DNA of 19,619 bases from Rodentolepis nana (taxonomy: Eukaryota > Platyhelminthes > Cestoda > Cyclophyllidea > Hymenolepididae): NCBI GenBank assembly GCA_900617975.1, contig UZAE01013744.1:1-19619 (forward strand), given 5' to 3'. This document shows positions 1-9,700 of the stretch, one piece after another. The translations under genes and the position numbers were made by a program. The stretch's first letter is position 1; every line of letters begins with the position of its first letter. The notes beneath the pieces are model-generated. The model was not told the origin of the DNA. It searched no databases and saw nothing but the letters and a program-made list of their open reading frames with translations.

Positions 1-669
1 TTCTGAAGAACCTAGTTACTGGCGACGAAAAGTGGATAGTTTATAACAATGTTACTCGCAAGAGATCATGGGTGAAGCAAGATCAATCAGCCCAAACATT
101 ATCAAAAGCAGAGATTCACCAAAAAAGATTATGCTGTCAGTCTGGTGGGATCACAAAGGAATTTTGTATTTTGAACTCATGCCGCAGAACCAAACGATAA
201 ATTCAAATGTGTATGTTGAAGAACTCGAAAAACTGAAGGATGCAATTGAAGATAAGCGGCCGGCGTTATCAAATCGGAAGGGTGTTGTTTTCCATCATGA
301 TAACGCAAGGCCCCACACATCTTTGGTTACTCGGCAAAAATTATTGGAACTGGGTTGGGATGTTTTGTCACACCCACCATATAGCCCTGACCTTGCGCCT
401 TCGGATTACCATTTGTTTCGTTCCGTGCAAAACTCTTTAAATGGTAAAATTTTTAACAACGCGGATGATGTCGGATCACACCTAATTCAGTTTTTTAATA
501 GCAAAGACCAGACATTTTACGAACGGAGAATTTTTACTCTGCCAGAACGATGGAAAAAGGTCATCGACAAGAAAGGCCAATATCTAATTGAATAAAGTTA
601 TATTTTTGAACAAAAATTCCGAATTTGCCTTCTTATTTGAAATCGGCAATGACTTAGTTGCCAACCTAA
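1..669 (+). mobile_element. mariner transposon, 3' part, cut by the left window edge
   Basis: This is the right-hand part of a mariner-family DNA transposon: transposase remnant, short 3' UTR, then an inverted terminal repeat. The end at about 647-669, read on the minus strand, begins TTAGGTTGGCAACTAAGTC, a form typical of cecropia/irritans-type mariner termini. It is followed by TA (670-671), the usual mariner target duplication. The 5' terminal repeat is outside the window. The element sits in the first intron of SLC1-like gene A, in the opposite orientation to it. Confidence 0.9.
3..595 (+). pseudogene. mariner transposase fragment, frameshifted
   Basis: This is the C-terminal catalytic part of a DDE/D mariner transposase, the nuclear enzyme that cuts and joins transposon ends. 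All three catalytic aspartates are visible: TGDEKW (Asp codon 24-26), HHDNARPH (Asp codon 299-301) and YSPDLAPSDYHLF (Asp codon 404-406). The last two are separated by 34 residues, the D34D spacing of true mariners. VWWD and the stop at 593-595 also fit the family. The reading frame changes near 113-122: upstream sequence (TGDEKW...SWVKQ) reads in the frame of position 3, downstream (KKIMLSVWWD...) in the frame of position 68. A lost base in the A-run near 120-126 would explain it. The N-terminal DNA-binding half is outside the window. The ATG at 68 is only the first Met of the downstream frame, not a real start. The copy is probably inactive. Confidence 0.9.
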
Positions 670-887
670 TATTTGATAAATGCAGTTTCCATAAATTGTA
701 TATGTGTATTAATGAAATTGAAATGCATTGGTCCACATGAAAACGATAATAATTGTCATAAAATAATTTTTTAAACTTTCGCTATGGAATAAGATTATTT
801 AGGGGCAAAGTATGAGAAGGTAAATTAATAATATTAACACTATTAGTAGAAGAATATTAAATGATATGAATTAAATTTCGTTCGTAC

Positions 888-1089
888 TTATCCAAGTAAT
901 TGTCTCTTGTGATGGAGCCAAAGTTCCTATTCCAAACCCGATGCCAAAGCCAACAATCACACCAGTGAGAGTCAAGATGGTGAAAAGATTGTCCCTCAAG
1001 CCATTTTTGAATTTCTCCCCACAGGAGGTGGGTTTGAACTCTCTGGTTGTCGAGCCTTCTTCAATCGACTGCGACTTACGCACTGGCAT
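888..1089 (-). CDS. SLC1-like transporter gene A, first coding exon only
   Basis: This is the first coding exon of a second SLC1-type transporter. The ATG is at 1089-1087 and an in-frame TAA four codons upstream (1101-1099) fixes it as the first possible start. The exon encodes about 67 residues and ends in phase 1 at TGGATAA|GTACG. It holds an N-terminal cytoplasmic tail, then RDNLFTILTL and a glycine-rich first membrane helix (GFGIGFGIG). From PTSCG to TWIS it matches exon 1 of gene B at about 35 of 49 residues, with the same splice phase and nearly the same splice position. Exon 2 must lie left of the window: nothing in 671-887 resembles gene B exon 2. Intron 1 is therefore at least 887 bp, against 232 bp in gene B, partly because a mariner inserted there. 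Whether the rest of the gene is intact cannot be seen. Confidence 0.82.
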
Positions 1090-1647
1090 CAGATGTGCTT
1101 AGACTATTCACATAAATAAATGCACAGGCTTTAAATGTATTCACCTTGTTGGCGTAATAAAATCAAACGTTTATAGGAGCCTCAAGGATAAATAAACCTG
1201 TGAGACAAAGTCATTTTTTTATATATGCAATTTCAATCACTTGTAGAATGCCACGTCATTATCGACTCTTTGAGGTAATAAAGTAGCAACAACTTGATAT
1301 TTTTAATTAAAACTCAAATAATGCCATTCGGAACTAAATTGAATTATTAATTTTCCCTAGAACAAACTTGTTTTCAATACAGATGCATGGGAAGTATTTA
1401 TTTTAAGAAGATGGAAAATTTAATTACCACGTTGCGTTCCCAATGAAAATCGACCAAACACGTGCTTTCAAAATGTTTGCAGACTTAACCCACATGTGCA
1501 TTGATAAGTCATTACGAAGAGAGAAAAGTCTGCTATCCCTGGCTTATTGCTGCAAAAAAATATTACTTGAACAATTTTTGTAAGAAGCTGGAATCGAATT
1601 TAAATCGCTTAAAAATCGAATGTTCCGATTAATGATGGTATTAATAA

Positions 1648-1965
1648 TTTTTTTTATATCAAATGGAAAGCGTTAGACAGTTAACATTGGCCATTTAGTT
1701 GACTTCTGGCTTCACAGAGGGGGGAACATCAAATTCATAAAAAGTCGAGGAAGGGGGGAGAACAGAAGAGTGATTCACAGATGTAAGAGACAACGACAAA
1801 GGTGGGGGCAAAAAGGTAAGATGAGTACAGTGTAAGTGGTGGTATAAGACATACAGTCGGGTCGTGGTAGTTCAAAGTCAATTGCCGGTTCATAAACTTT
1901 TTTGCCATATGAGTATGAGATACCCAGGGTACACAATATGGAGATAAGTTTATTGCGCACACCAT
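1648..1965 (-). repeat. R310 repeat copy, minus orientation, nearly full length
   Basis: Its 3' tail is on the left (…tatatcaaatgg) and its 5' end on the right (…gcgcacacc). The G-rich tract, the GAGTGATTCACAG block and the TTTTTTGCC…TGAG block are all present. The 5' end is diverged (ATAAAC where other copies have ATAGAC). I found no convincing target-site duplication. It lies about 560 bp upstream of gene A and head-to-head with the next copy. Confidence 0.85.
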
Positions 1966-2025
1966 AATAACAATAAAAGTAGTAAAAATAGTTATGAAAA
2001 TTATAAAACCTATTTAGAAAAGCAC

Positions 2026-2337
2026 GGGGTGTGCGATAGACTTACCTCCACGTGGTGCACCCTGGGTAACATATACTCATACGGCAAAAAAGTCTATTAT
2101 TTGGCAGTTGACTTCTAACTTCAAACTACCATGACCCCATTTTATGTCATATTCGACTATTTCCACAGTACTCACCTCGCCTTTGTGTTTGTCTCTTACA
2201 TCTTTGAAACACTCTTCTGTTCCCCCCCCCCCCCAACTCTTTTCAATTCGATGTTCCTTCCCCTCTGTGAAGCCTGAAATCAACTAAAGGGCTAATGATA
2301 ACCATCAAAACGCCTACCATTTGAAATAAATAAATAA
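2026..2337 (+). repeat. R310 repeat copy with 14-bp target-site duplication
   Basis: This is a full-length copy that begins GGGGTGTGCGATAGAC and ends in an AATAAATAAATAA tail. It is flanked by a perfect 14-bp duplication, ATTTAGAAAAGCAC, at 2012-2025 and 2338-2351. It has a run of about 13 C in the middle. This is the best single example of the element's borders and of retroposon-like insertion. Confidence 0.92.
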
Positions 2338-2351
2338 ATTTAGAAAAGCAC

Positions 2352-3584
2352 TTCCAAAGCTCCGCTAGGGTTTGGAAGCTCGTAATCATTAAGCCCTTCT
2401 GGTGCGATGCTCAAATTCTACTAAGTTGTATATTAGTAAATTCGTTCAGTTTAGCATTCCACTCACTGTTTACGCGCTGTTGGGAATCGAATCCGTGCCA
2501 CCGACAGAGAACAAAGAATGAGTTCTAAGGCTAGGCAGGTTTCTTTTATTCCTGTCATTGTTAATCATCGTGCCGTCCAAATTTTACTATATTCGCTCAT
2601 TTTGGCAAGAGAGACGGATTTATAACCAGGAGTAAGCATTCAATGTAGTTGTCATGGTAAATCAAAGTACGGCTCATTTTAGAGTGCGTTATTTAATTCA
2701 CTAGTTATGAGGAAAATTTCCCTTTTTCAAGCCTTAATCAAAGAGTCATCAGCCAATTTTTAAGCCCAATTAAATTCAGATACTCAGTAAAATATTGAAA
2801 AGCGCTAAATTTGAATGAATAAATTTACCGTTACATTTTTTCAGTTTTCATATATGTAACCAAAATTAAATCTGTTACCTACTTTATTTGTTTAAATGAC
2901 ATGATTATTATGGGAATAGAGGACATTTTTATTCGAAGGGATCACGTATGAGTAAATATTGGGAGGAGAAGAAAGCAAATACCCCAGCGAATGAAAGAAA
3001 AATGACTTCCGTGCAATTTATTTTTATACTTCTCTCTTGTTAGAAGAAAGAGAATTGTAGCAATTAGAGGACACAATGATGTTTCGGGTAATTTGTAAAT
3101 TGTGGAAACAAGCATTGAACTGCAGGTCTCAGCCCTCGATTTGACTTCGTGACTGTTTAATGAAAAGGAGATGGGGATTTTCCACTCCAATTTAAAACAA
3201 TTGGTTCAATTTGAAACGAAGGAGAACGTGCCAGGATGTAGTAGATCTACCTCAGCAAATCCCTCTAATTAGCCGAAAGGCAATTGGTCGGTAGAGTTCA
3301 TAACGCTGCCAAGGCTGAACAAAGAAGCCTGATATGCATTCGAACATTCTGGAAAGCGCGTGGAAAACACCTGATAGCAATGCGTGCAAGTGCGGTCATG
3401 AGTGCAGAGAAATTAATCAATTAACATTACATATCCGCTAGAGTATGGTGGCCCTAATTGTATTTTTACGTCTAGTGGCTCATTGGATGTAGTAAACGCT
3501 ACTTGCTACACACCTTCTGTCTCCTGGTTAATTTAGAGGCAACTTAGCTGATTTCTGGATCTATTTTGCCAGAGAAGAATGTTG
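2352..3584. other. intergenic stretch, no gene recognised
   Basis: This is AT-rich sequence between two R310 insertions, upstream of gene A. A minus-strand open frame at 2942-3190 has no recognisable domain and no splice context. I see no RNA gene and no further repeat copy. Confidence 0.5.
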
Positions 3585-3598
3585 AGGTTTAGTCGAGG

Positions 3599-4115
3599 AG
3601 GGTGTGCGATAGACTTACCTCCACGTGGTGCACCCTGGGCAACGTTACTCATACGGAAAAAAAGTCCGTTAACTGGCAGTTTGTGTGCGATAGACTTACC
3701 TCCACGTGGTGCACCCTGGGCAGCGTATTTTCTTACGGCAAAAAAGTCTATCACTCGGCTTTCGTTATATTCATACGGCAAAAAGTCTATTAACTGGCAG
3801 TTAACTACGATAGACTTACCTCCACGTGGTGCACCCTGGGCAACGTTACTCATACGGAAAAAAAGTCCGTTAACTGGCAGTTGACTTCTCACTTCAAACT
3901 ACCATCACCCCACTGACTGTGTCATATTCGACTCCTTCCACAGTACTCAACTCACCTTTTCTCTACCTTTGTCTGTCTATTTTACATCTGTGAATAATTT
4001 TTCTGTCCCCCATCTCGACTTTTTGTCACTTTGGTGTTCCTCCTCCTCTCTGTGAAGCCCGAAGTCAGCTGAAGGGCTAATGATAACTATTAAGACGCCT
4101 GCCACTTGAAAAAGA
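3599..4115 (+). repeat. R310 composite copy: triplicated 5' module plus one body, single TSD pair
   Basis: The 5' module (CGATAGACTTACCTCC … TTAACTGGCAGTT) occurs three times head-to-tail: about 3599-3682, 3683-3808 and from 3809 on. Only the third is followed by the normal body and tail. Modules 1 and 3 are identical over about 75 bp, including the variant ACGGAAAAAAAGTCCG. Module 2 is different and carries an extra internal copy of its TACGGCAAAAAAGTCTAT segment. The whole composite is flanked by a perfect 14-bp duplication, AGGTTTAGTCGAGG, at 3585-3598 and 4116-4129. Open frames across the module on both strands (3579-3884 plus, 3533-3892 minus) are by-products of the repeat. Confidence 0.92.
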
Positions 4116-4129
4116 AGGTTTAGTCGAGG

Positions 4130-5152
4130 CGTACTTGTGTAGCGTCCACAATGGTTTGTCAAGGAAATTCTTATTGTTTCGCTTTTCTAATGTCCCCTTT
4201 TAGTAATAATGTAAGCATAAATGCTCCAGTTAATTTATATTCGACCAAGCATTACAAAATTAAGCTTATGAATATATTCCAATTGATTATCGATTAATTT
4301 TTTCTCCAGTATCCTCAAGTTTAGAGTGCGGTTTCGTAGAATCATTCGACTTTATTCCAAATTTCAATCGATTACAAATATATTTTAAAAAATCATCTTT
4401 TTAATCAATTACTACTGGAATAATTAAGTAAAAATTGTAATATTAGACTAAAATATTAATTACAATCTTTACAGTATTTCATTTGTTGGAAATATTCAAT
4501 CAAATATCATTTAGGCTAGTATGATTATACGAAGCAAAGGACGTTTCACAGTTCCTTTATTATATTACTCGTTTTGTGTTTGTCAATATTATTTTGAAAA
4601 AATAATAAGATTATAAAACGTTAACTTAAAAGACGTTTTTCGAATTTATTGACCCATTTCGAAGTATTTAAAATCGTGGGTGAAATATTCCCACTGAAGA
4701 TTTCAAGAGGTAAGAGGAACGTTAAAAATTGTGAGATTAGTTGAAAAGGCAAAGTTTCTATAGAACAGACAGTTTTAATTCTAAATCAATTTGCATGAAA
4801 TAATGTCACATGATGTCAGATGTGATAGAGTTCTCACAATTGCCATATTTTAGTGCATAATGCCTAATAGCTTACATGCATATATCACTGAAATTAAATT
4901 AAAGTTTGGTTATTTTCCACAAACGGCTGTATCGGTTATTTGATCAACCATTAAGTAATACTTTACATTAGTTAATCAAATATCGATCGTTCTACTAATA
5001 CTTCGTGAAACGAATTGACTAAATGAGGTAAGTAGAGTACAATTGAATTAACCTTCCCTTTTCCAACGAGCAGTATATTCCAGAACTGCCACACATGCAA
5101 CTTTGACGTATTTCTTAAAAAAATACCCTCGTTCAATTCTTGCCTTAAAATA
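4130..5152. other. intergenic AT-rich stretch, nothing recognised
   Basis: This lies between two repeat insertions in the gene B to gene A interval. I see no exon-like open frame, no repeat copy and no RNA gene. Confidence 0.5.
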
Positions 5153-5164
5153 TGTATCAAACAT

Positions 5165-5424
5165 TTATTTATATTTATATCAAACGGCAGACTTTAGGAT
5201 AGTTATCATTAACCCTTTAGTTGACTTCGAGCTTCACAGAGAGGAGGAATATCAAAGTCACAAGAAGTCGAGAGTGGGAACAGAAGAGTGATTCACAGGT
5301 GGGGAAGAGAGAGACTGTCGGGTCATGGTAGTTTGAAGTCAACTGACGGTTCATAGGCTCTTTTGTCGCATGCGTATACATTGCCCAGAGTGCACCACTT
5401 GGAGGTAAGTCTATTGAGCACCCC
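5165..5424 (-). repeat. R310 repeat copy with internal deletion and diverged TSD
   Basis: The 3' tail is at the left and the 5' end at the right (…GAGGTAAGTCTATTGAGCACCCC). About 55-60 bp of the middle, the block with ACAAAGG…GAGGTGAGTACTG and GTCGAATATGACA, is missing. Flanks TGTATCAAACAT (5153-5164) and TGTACGAAACAT (5425-5436) match at 10 of 12 positions, consistent with an old target-site duplication. Confidence 0.85.
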
Positions 5425-5436
5425 TGTACGAAACAT

Positions 5437-6630
5437 CAATATTTTACTCTCCCTACGCTTCTCAAAATTATAAATATATATACTCAGTAGCAGATTATTG
5501 ATTATTGACTTTTCCTTATCTCTCTTTCTCTCATTCACTCTATCTTTACTCTTCATGTTTCAATTTCCCCTCCACAGGTCCTTTCCTCATTAACTTCGCA
5601 TCTCCCCCAGTCTCCATGCAATTTTTACTTCTCATTACACAACATATATCGGTCTTCTCACTTTGAGAACAGTGCTTGTCTACTGTTAGCAGTGGTCACT
5701 CAAAGTATTCACGGATCTCTGAGTTAGCCGATTTATTTTGGAGATCGTGGTAGTGCTTAAACTAGACTAAAATATTCTATTTCTACTATTCCGTTGACTA
5801 GTAAGGGCATTAATTGCTTGTCACATGCTGAGCTATTAATGAGAGAGCCAAAATTTTATTTCTTAACAAGTTGTGAGACCACCGTTAAGGTCAAAAAGTT
5901 GAATGACACCCTGACAAGCTTCTCTCTATTCAAGAGAGTAAACCTAATAATAAATTCAAAAATGTTTAATATTAGATACTGTCTTAAGAAGACCATTAGA
6001 CTAGCTAAAATTGGTTTTAAAATATTGTAAACTTTGTGCTTTAAATTGAGTACAAGATATGTGTGGTACTTTGAATACATAAACTCTGGAATTTTGCAGG
6101 AAAAAACGAAAGGCACTCTCTAAAACTAGCTCCAACTACACAGATGAAAAAGTATTGAATATTCAACTTTTTATTAAATAATAAAAGCAAAATAAATAAC
6201 AAAAACTTCTATTTAAAGATTAAATTAAAACGAGGATGGGCCTTTGCCATCATCGCAGACAACTTTGAGTATAAATCTTTTAATTATTAGTTTTAGCAAT
6301 AAATTAATGTAATTGCTAAAAATATTTTATTCACAGACTATTTTGCCAAGTAATATTTAATTTTTTTTCTATTGTTTGTAATAGAGTTTCAATGAAATAT
6401 CATTATATTTGGTCTCCGAAACTTAAATGATTTCTTGAGTTACGCATTAATGAAGAGATACTCAACACCTTCAATTGATTTCTACATTGGCACCTTCAAT
6501 GCCGTAATCTCAACTATATTAGCATTAAGGCAATCTTACCTATCGTTTCGCTTGAACCTACCTAAATTTAGTTCTAAAAATATTTTTTGAACCCCAGTCT
6601 CGTCAAAACACTGCCAGTTTACCTCTAGCG
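5437..6630. other. intergenic stretch downstream of gene B, nothing recognised
   Basis: This is AT-rich sequence. Antiparallel open frames at 5794-6030 and 5856-6116 overlap each other and show no domain. I cannot support a gene here. Confidence 0.45.
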
Positions 6631-6633
6631 ATG

Positions 6634-6639
6634 TTTATT
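6634..6639 (-). terminator. candidate poly(A) signal of gene B
   Basis: AATAAA on the minus strand, about 160 bp past the gene B stop codon. It is the first canonical hexamer I see downstream. A six-base match in AT-rich DNA is weak evidence. Confidence 0.35.
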
Positions 6640-6799
6640 TCGTTGACAAAAAATTTCTTAACCTTTGTAAAAAAAAGAATAATTTAACTTTATAGCACAT
6701 AAAACGCCAAAATTCATATCAAATGAATATCTTTGAATGGAAAAAGGTGATTATGTTGTAGGAATTTCAGTGAGATTAATGGTTGTCATAGACTTGATC

Positions 6800-9700
6800 C
6801 TATTGTTCTGTGAATTCCTCTTTTTCAATTTTCCAATCATCATCATCATCATCAATATTTTGACCTTCTGTTCGCCTACCAATTGCCACTGAATGGGTGA
6901 AGGCTGCCGCAAACAGATGACCCAAACCGATTGAACCCGAACGGCAACGATCCCTGAATAGAAGATAAAATCAATATTTACCAACACATTGCCCAAAATA
7001 TTAATGTTCGTAGATCGGAATGATTGAGATGACATTTTCAAATCATTATCCATAAACTCGTAAGATGACTGTCACACAGGCGTACTTATCTTCAGTTATA
7101 TCACCCCCCCCCCTTCCTTTCAAAATTCCAGGACTTTATGAGCCGTCATTGATATCGATCTATTTCTAATATAAATCAAACTGAAACTGCTGATCTTCGT
7201 CTACTGCTGAACGTGGTTTACAAATCTTCATTAGCACAACATAATATCGTATAAAAGTGCTCTCAAATTCATAGACTTGAGTTAAAAGGAGTATGTTATT
7301 ATCACGACGCTTGTTTTACTACACTCTAACTTTACCATAGTAGCAAAATTTCCAATTCAAACATCTAAGTGGGAGATATAAAAAAAGGAAAAGTGAACTA
7401 ACTTACATAAGCCATTCAACTGCAAAGAGAAGCGATACTTCCGCAGTGCTCACACCAATCGATGAGAGGATTGTGATGATAATGATGATGCTCGAACTTG
7501 GAACGTTCGGAATCGCAAGAGTGGCAAAACCCGTCAAAAGCCTACAATGGGGAAAGTGATCAGTAACTAGGTGTTACGTAAAGGCGTAATCTCAACAGTG
7601 TCCGCCTCTTTCCTCACCATGGAATACTCCACATATATATATCCGAAATTCCTTCTTCTTCTATGTCTGATCTCGAATACTCAACTGAATCAATAAAGTC
7701 TTAATATTTCATCCTAAGGGATGGTGAAAATTCAGTTGTTTAACATCTTTCTAATAACTTTTAATTGGTTCCAAACTAATTGAAGGAGCAATATCAGTAA
7801 TAATTAATTTAGAAATTTGTAATTTAGGCTTTTGAACATTGCTTGCCAAGGATAGAGTCTGCATTATGCTGAGTCGTAAGATAAATTACTATGATTTCAA
7901 GCCAAACGAGTCACTGCCAATGACAAGTCTGGCTGGTTAAATTAGTGCGCGCGTATATTTAATTAGAGCCAACTTACGCAATAATTACGTAAGTGCCGAC
8001 TGTCAGTTCGTAGTGAGTCATCTGCGCGATAAAGACGCAGGCAATGGCTTGGAACACCCCCGAGGCGTCACCTTTGAGAGCAGCTGAAAATGGAATCACA
8101 AACCGGCTGACTTTCTTTGATATGCCATATTTATCGCAAGTTTCCAACATTTCCGGAATAGCAATGACCCTAAACAAAAATAATTACAATAATTGAGAAC
8201 GCTCAATTTTATAATTCAGTAATAAATTTACTCTTATTTGAAATTTTGCTTAAAATCCAAATCGCCATTGCCACTGAATAAATTAATTAATTTAAATAAT
8301 TACGTTCGAAAAGCGACTCGTTTATAAATATATATTTTTAACCTCAAAATGCTTAATTGCTTACAATATTTTCAGATCATTTGACATGATTAAAATTAAT
8401 AATATTATTATTTTTATCATTTAAATATTTTCTCTAAATCATTTTTTGAAAAAAAGTGGTATAGTACGAGCAAACGTATTAAGAATTCCCTGGTAAACTA
8501 ATTAATTATGACTGGTTTAAGTATGGCGGGATATAAAACCAAAATTCTTTGAACCACATCGATAGTTGGAATCCAGGGGGCAATCAAGAACTGTAAATTT
8601 CATTAGTGACTTACGGTGAGGTGGTGATAAATGCGAGAAAGGTGACTCGGAAACCCATCCACACGAGTTTGAACGGGTTCCTAAATGAAGCAATCGAGTA
8701 GACGATTATCTGAAGGATCATATGTACAGCTAAGCCAACCAATACTGTGGCCATAAAGAGACCTAGACCTTGGAATGTTCCAGCGACGTCATCCAACCCG
8801 ACAACAGCACCAGCAACCATGAAACAAACTCCAACAGGAGTAGCTCTGAATGAAATATTTAGTTATCTATCATAAAATTCTGGGAAAAAAGGTAATTTAT
8901 AATCAATCTGCGAATGTACTGAAGGAACCAGCGCATGAGAATCAGAACCACATTTCCAAGAGCTTCGAAGAAGTTGACGAAAACCTCTCCTGCTTTGCCT
9001 GAGGCACCGGCAGCAATGCCAAAAGCGATTGTTGTAAAAATTAAACCTGAAAGTAGATTAAAATGCTAGTTTAAACATAATCATATTATAATTAATTATA
9101 TTTTGTTTAAACTTGCCGATCATATCGGTTGATTCCAAGTTAGTTTGGACTGCTTCTGTAACATTTTTTTCCGGATAATAAGGCCACCTTCGAATGGTTT
9201 TAATCTGTAATTAAAAGTACATTTCGCCAAATCTCAAAAAAAGTTATAACAATAATAATAATTATTATTATAAAATTACATACCTGATAAATTGTTAAAC
9301 TGACAATATTGTCCGGAAAGATGTTTCTTAAAGTAAATATTAGATTAGAACATTTAATTTGTTTTCATTATGAAGCTATTAATTTTCTATTATTCTCATT
9401 TGCCATAAGTATATTATCAAGTTAAAATTTAATACTTTTATTTATTTAAAAAAGTTATTGTCACTTAATTGCTCAAAATTGCATAAAATAAATAATAAAA
9501 AATTACAAGAATAGATCAGCAAAAACATCAGAGGTTGTCACTGGGGCATCATTTGGACCCTCCTCTTCAGTTGTATTAGTTGTAAGCTGCGTTGACAATC
9601 CTATTTTTTTTAAATAAAAGAATATTATCATTTATATTTTTTGGTAAATACAAGTTTTAATGAAAATGTTTTTTATCAATAAATTTTTACCCGGACCGAT

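Noticed and set aside
2034..2060. Similarity of the R310 5' end to the 5' end of U1 snRNA (ATA..ACTTACCT)
   Set aside because: Only about eight bases match, all of them explained by complementarity to a splice donor. The next bases do not follow U1, and no Sm site or stem-loop order is seen.
2026..2337. MITE with terminal inverted repeats
   Set aside because: The ends (GGGGTGTGCG and AAATAAATAA) are not inverted repeats, and the flanking duplications are 12-14 bp and variable, unlike common MITE families.
2942..3190. 82-codon minus-strand open frame as a possible small gene
   Set aside because: No domain, no splice or codon-bias support, and chance frames of this size are expected here. The same holds for 5794-6030, 5856-6116, 14967-15281 and 15621-15869.
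3599..3880. CRISPR-like array of repeats
   Set aside because: Three units of unequal length with no unique spacers, inside a retroposon in a eukaryotic genome.
3533..3892. Long open frames on both strands (101 and 119 codons) with internal protein-level repeats
   Set aside because: They arise only because the R310 5' module is repeated three times. The same peptides recur at every R310 copy in different frames and strands, with no start context or domain.
6751..7053. Minus-strand open frame of 100 codons with a methionine run
   Set aside because: It overlaps gene B exon 11 in the wrong frame. The frame that continues from exon 10 gives DRCRSGSIG and stops at 6800.
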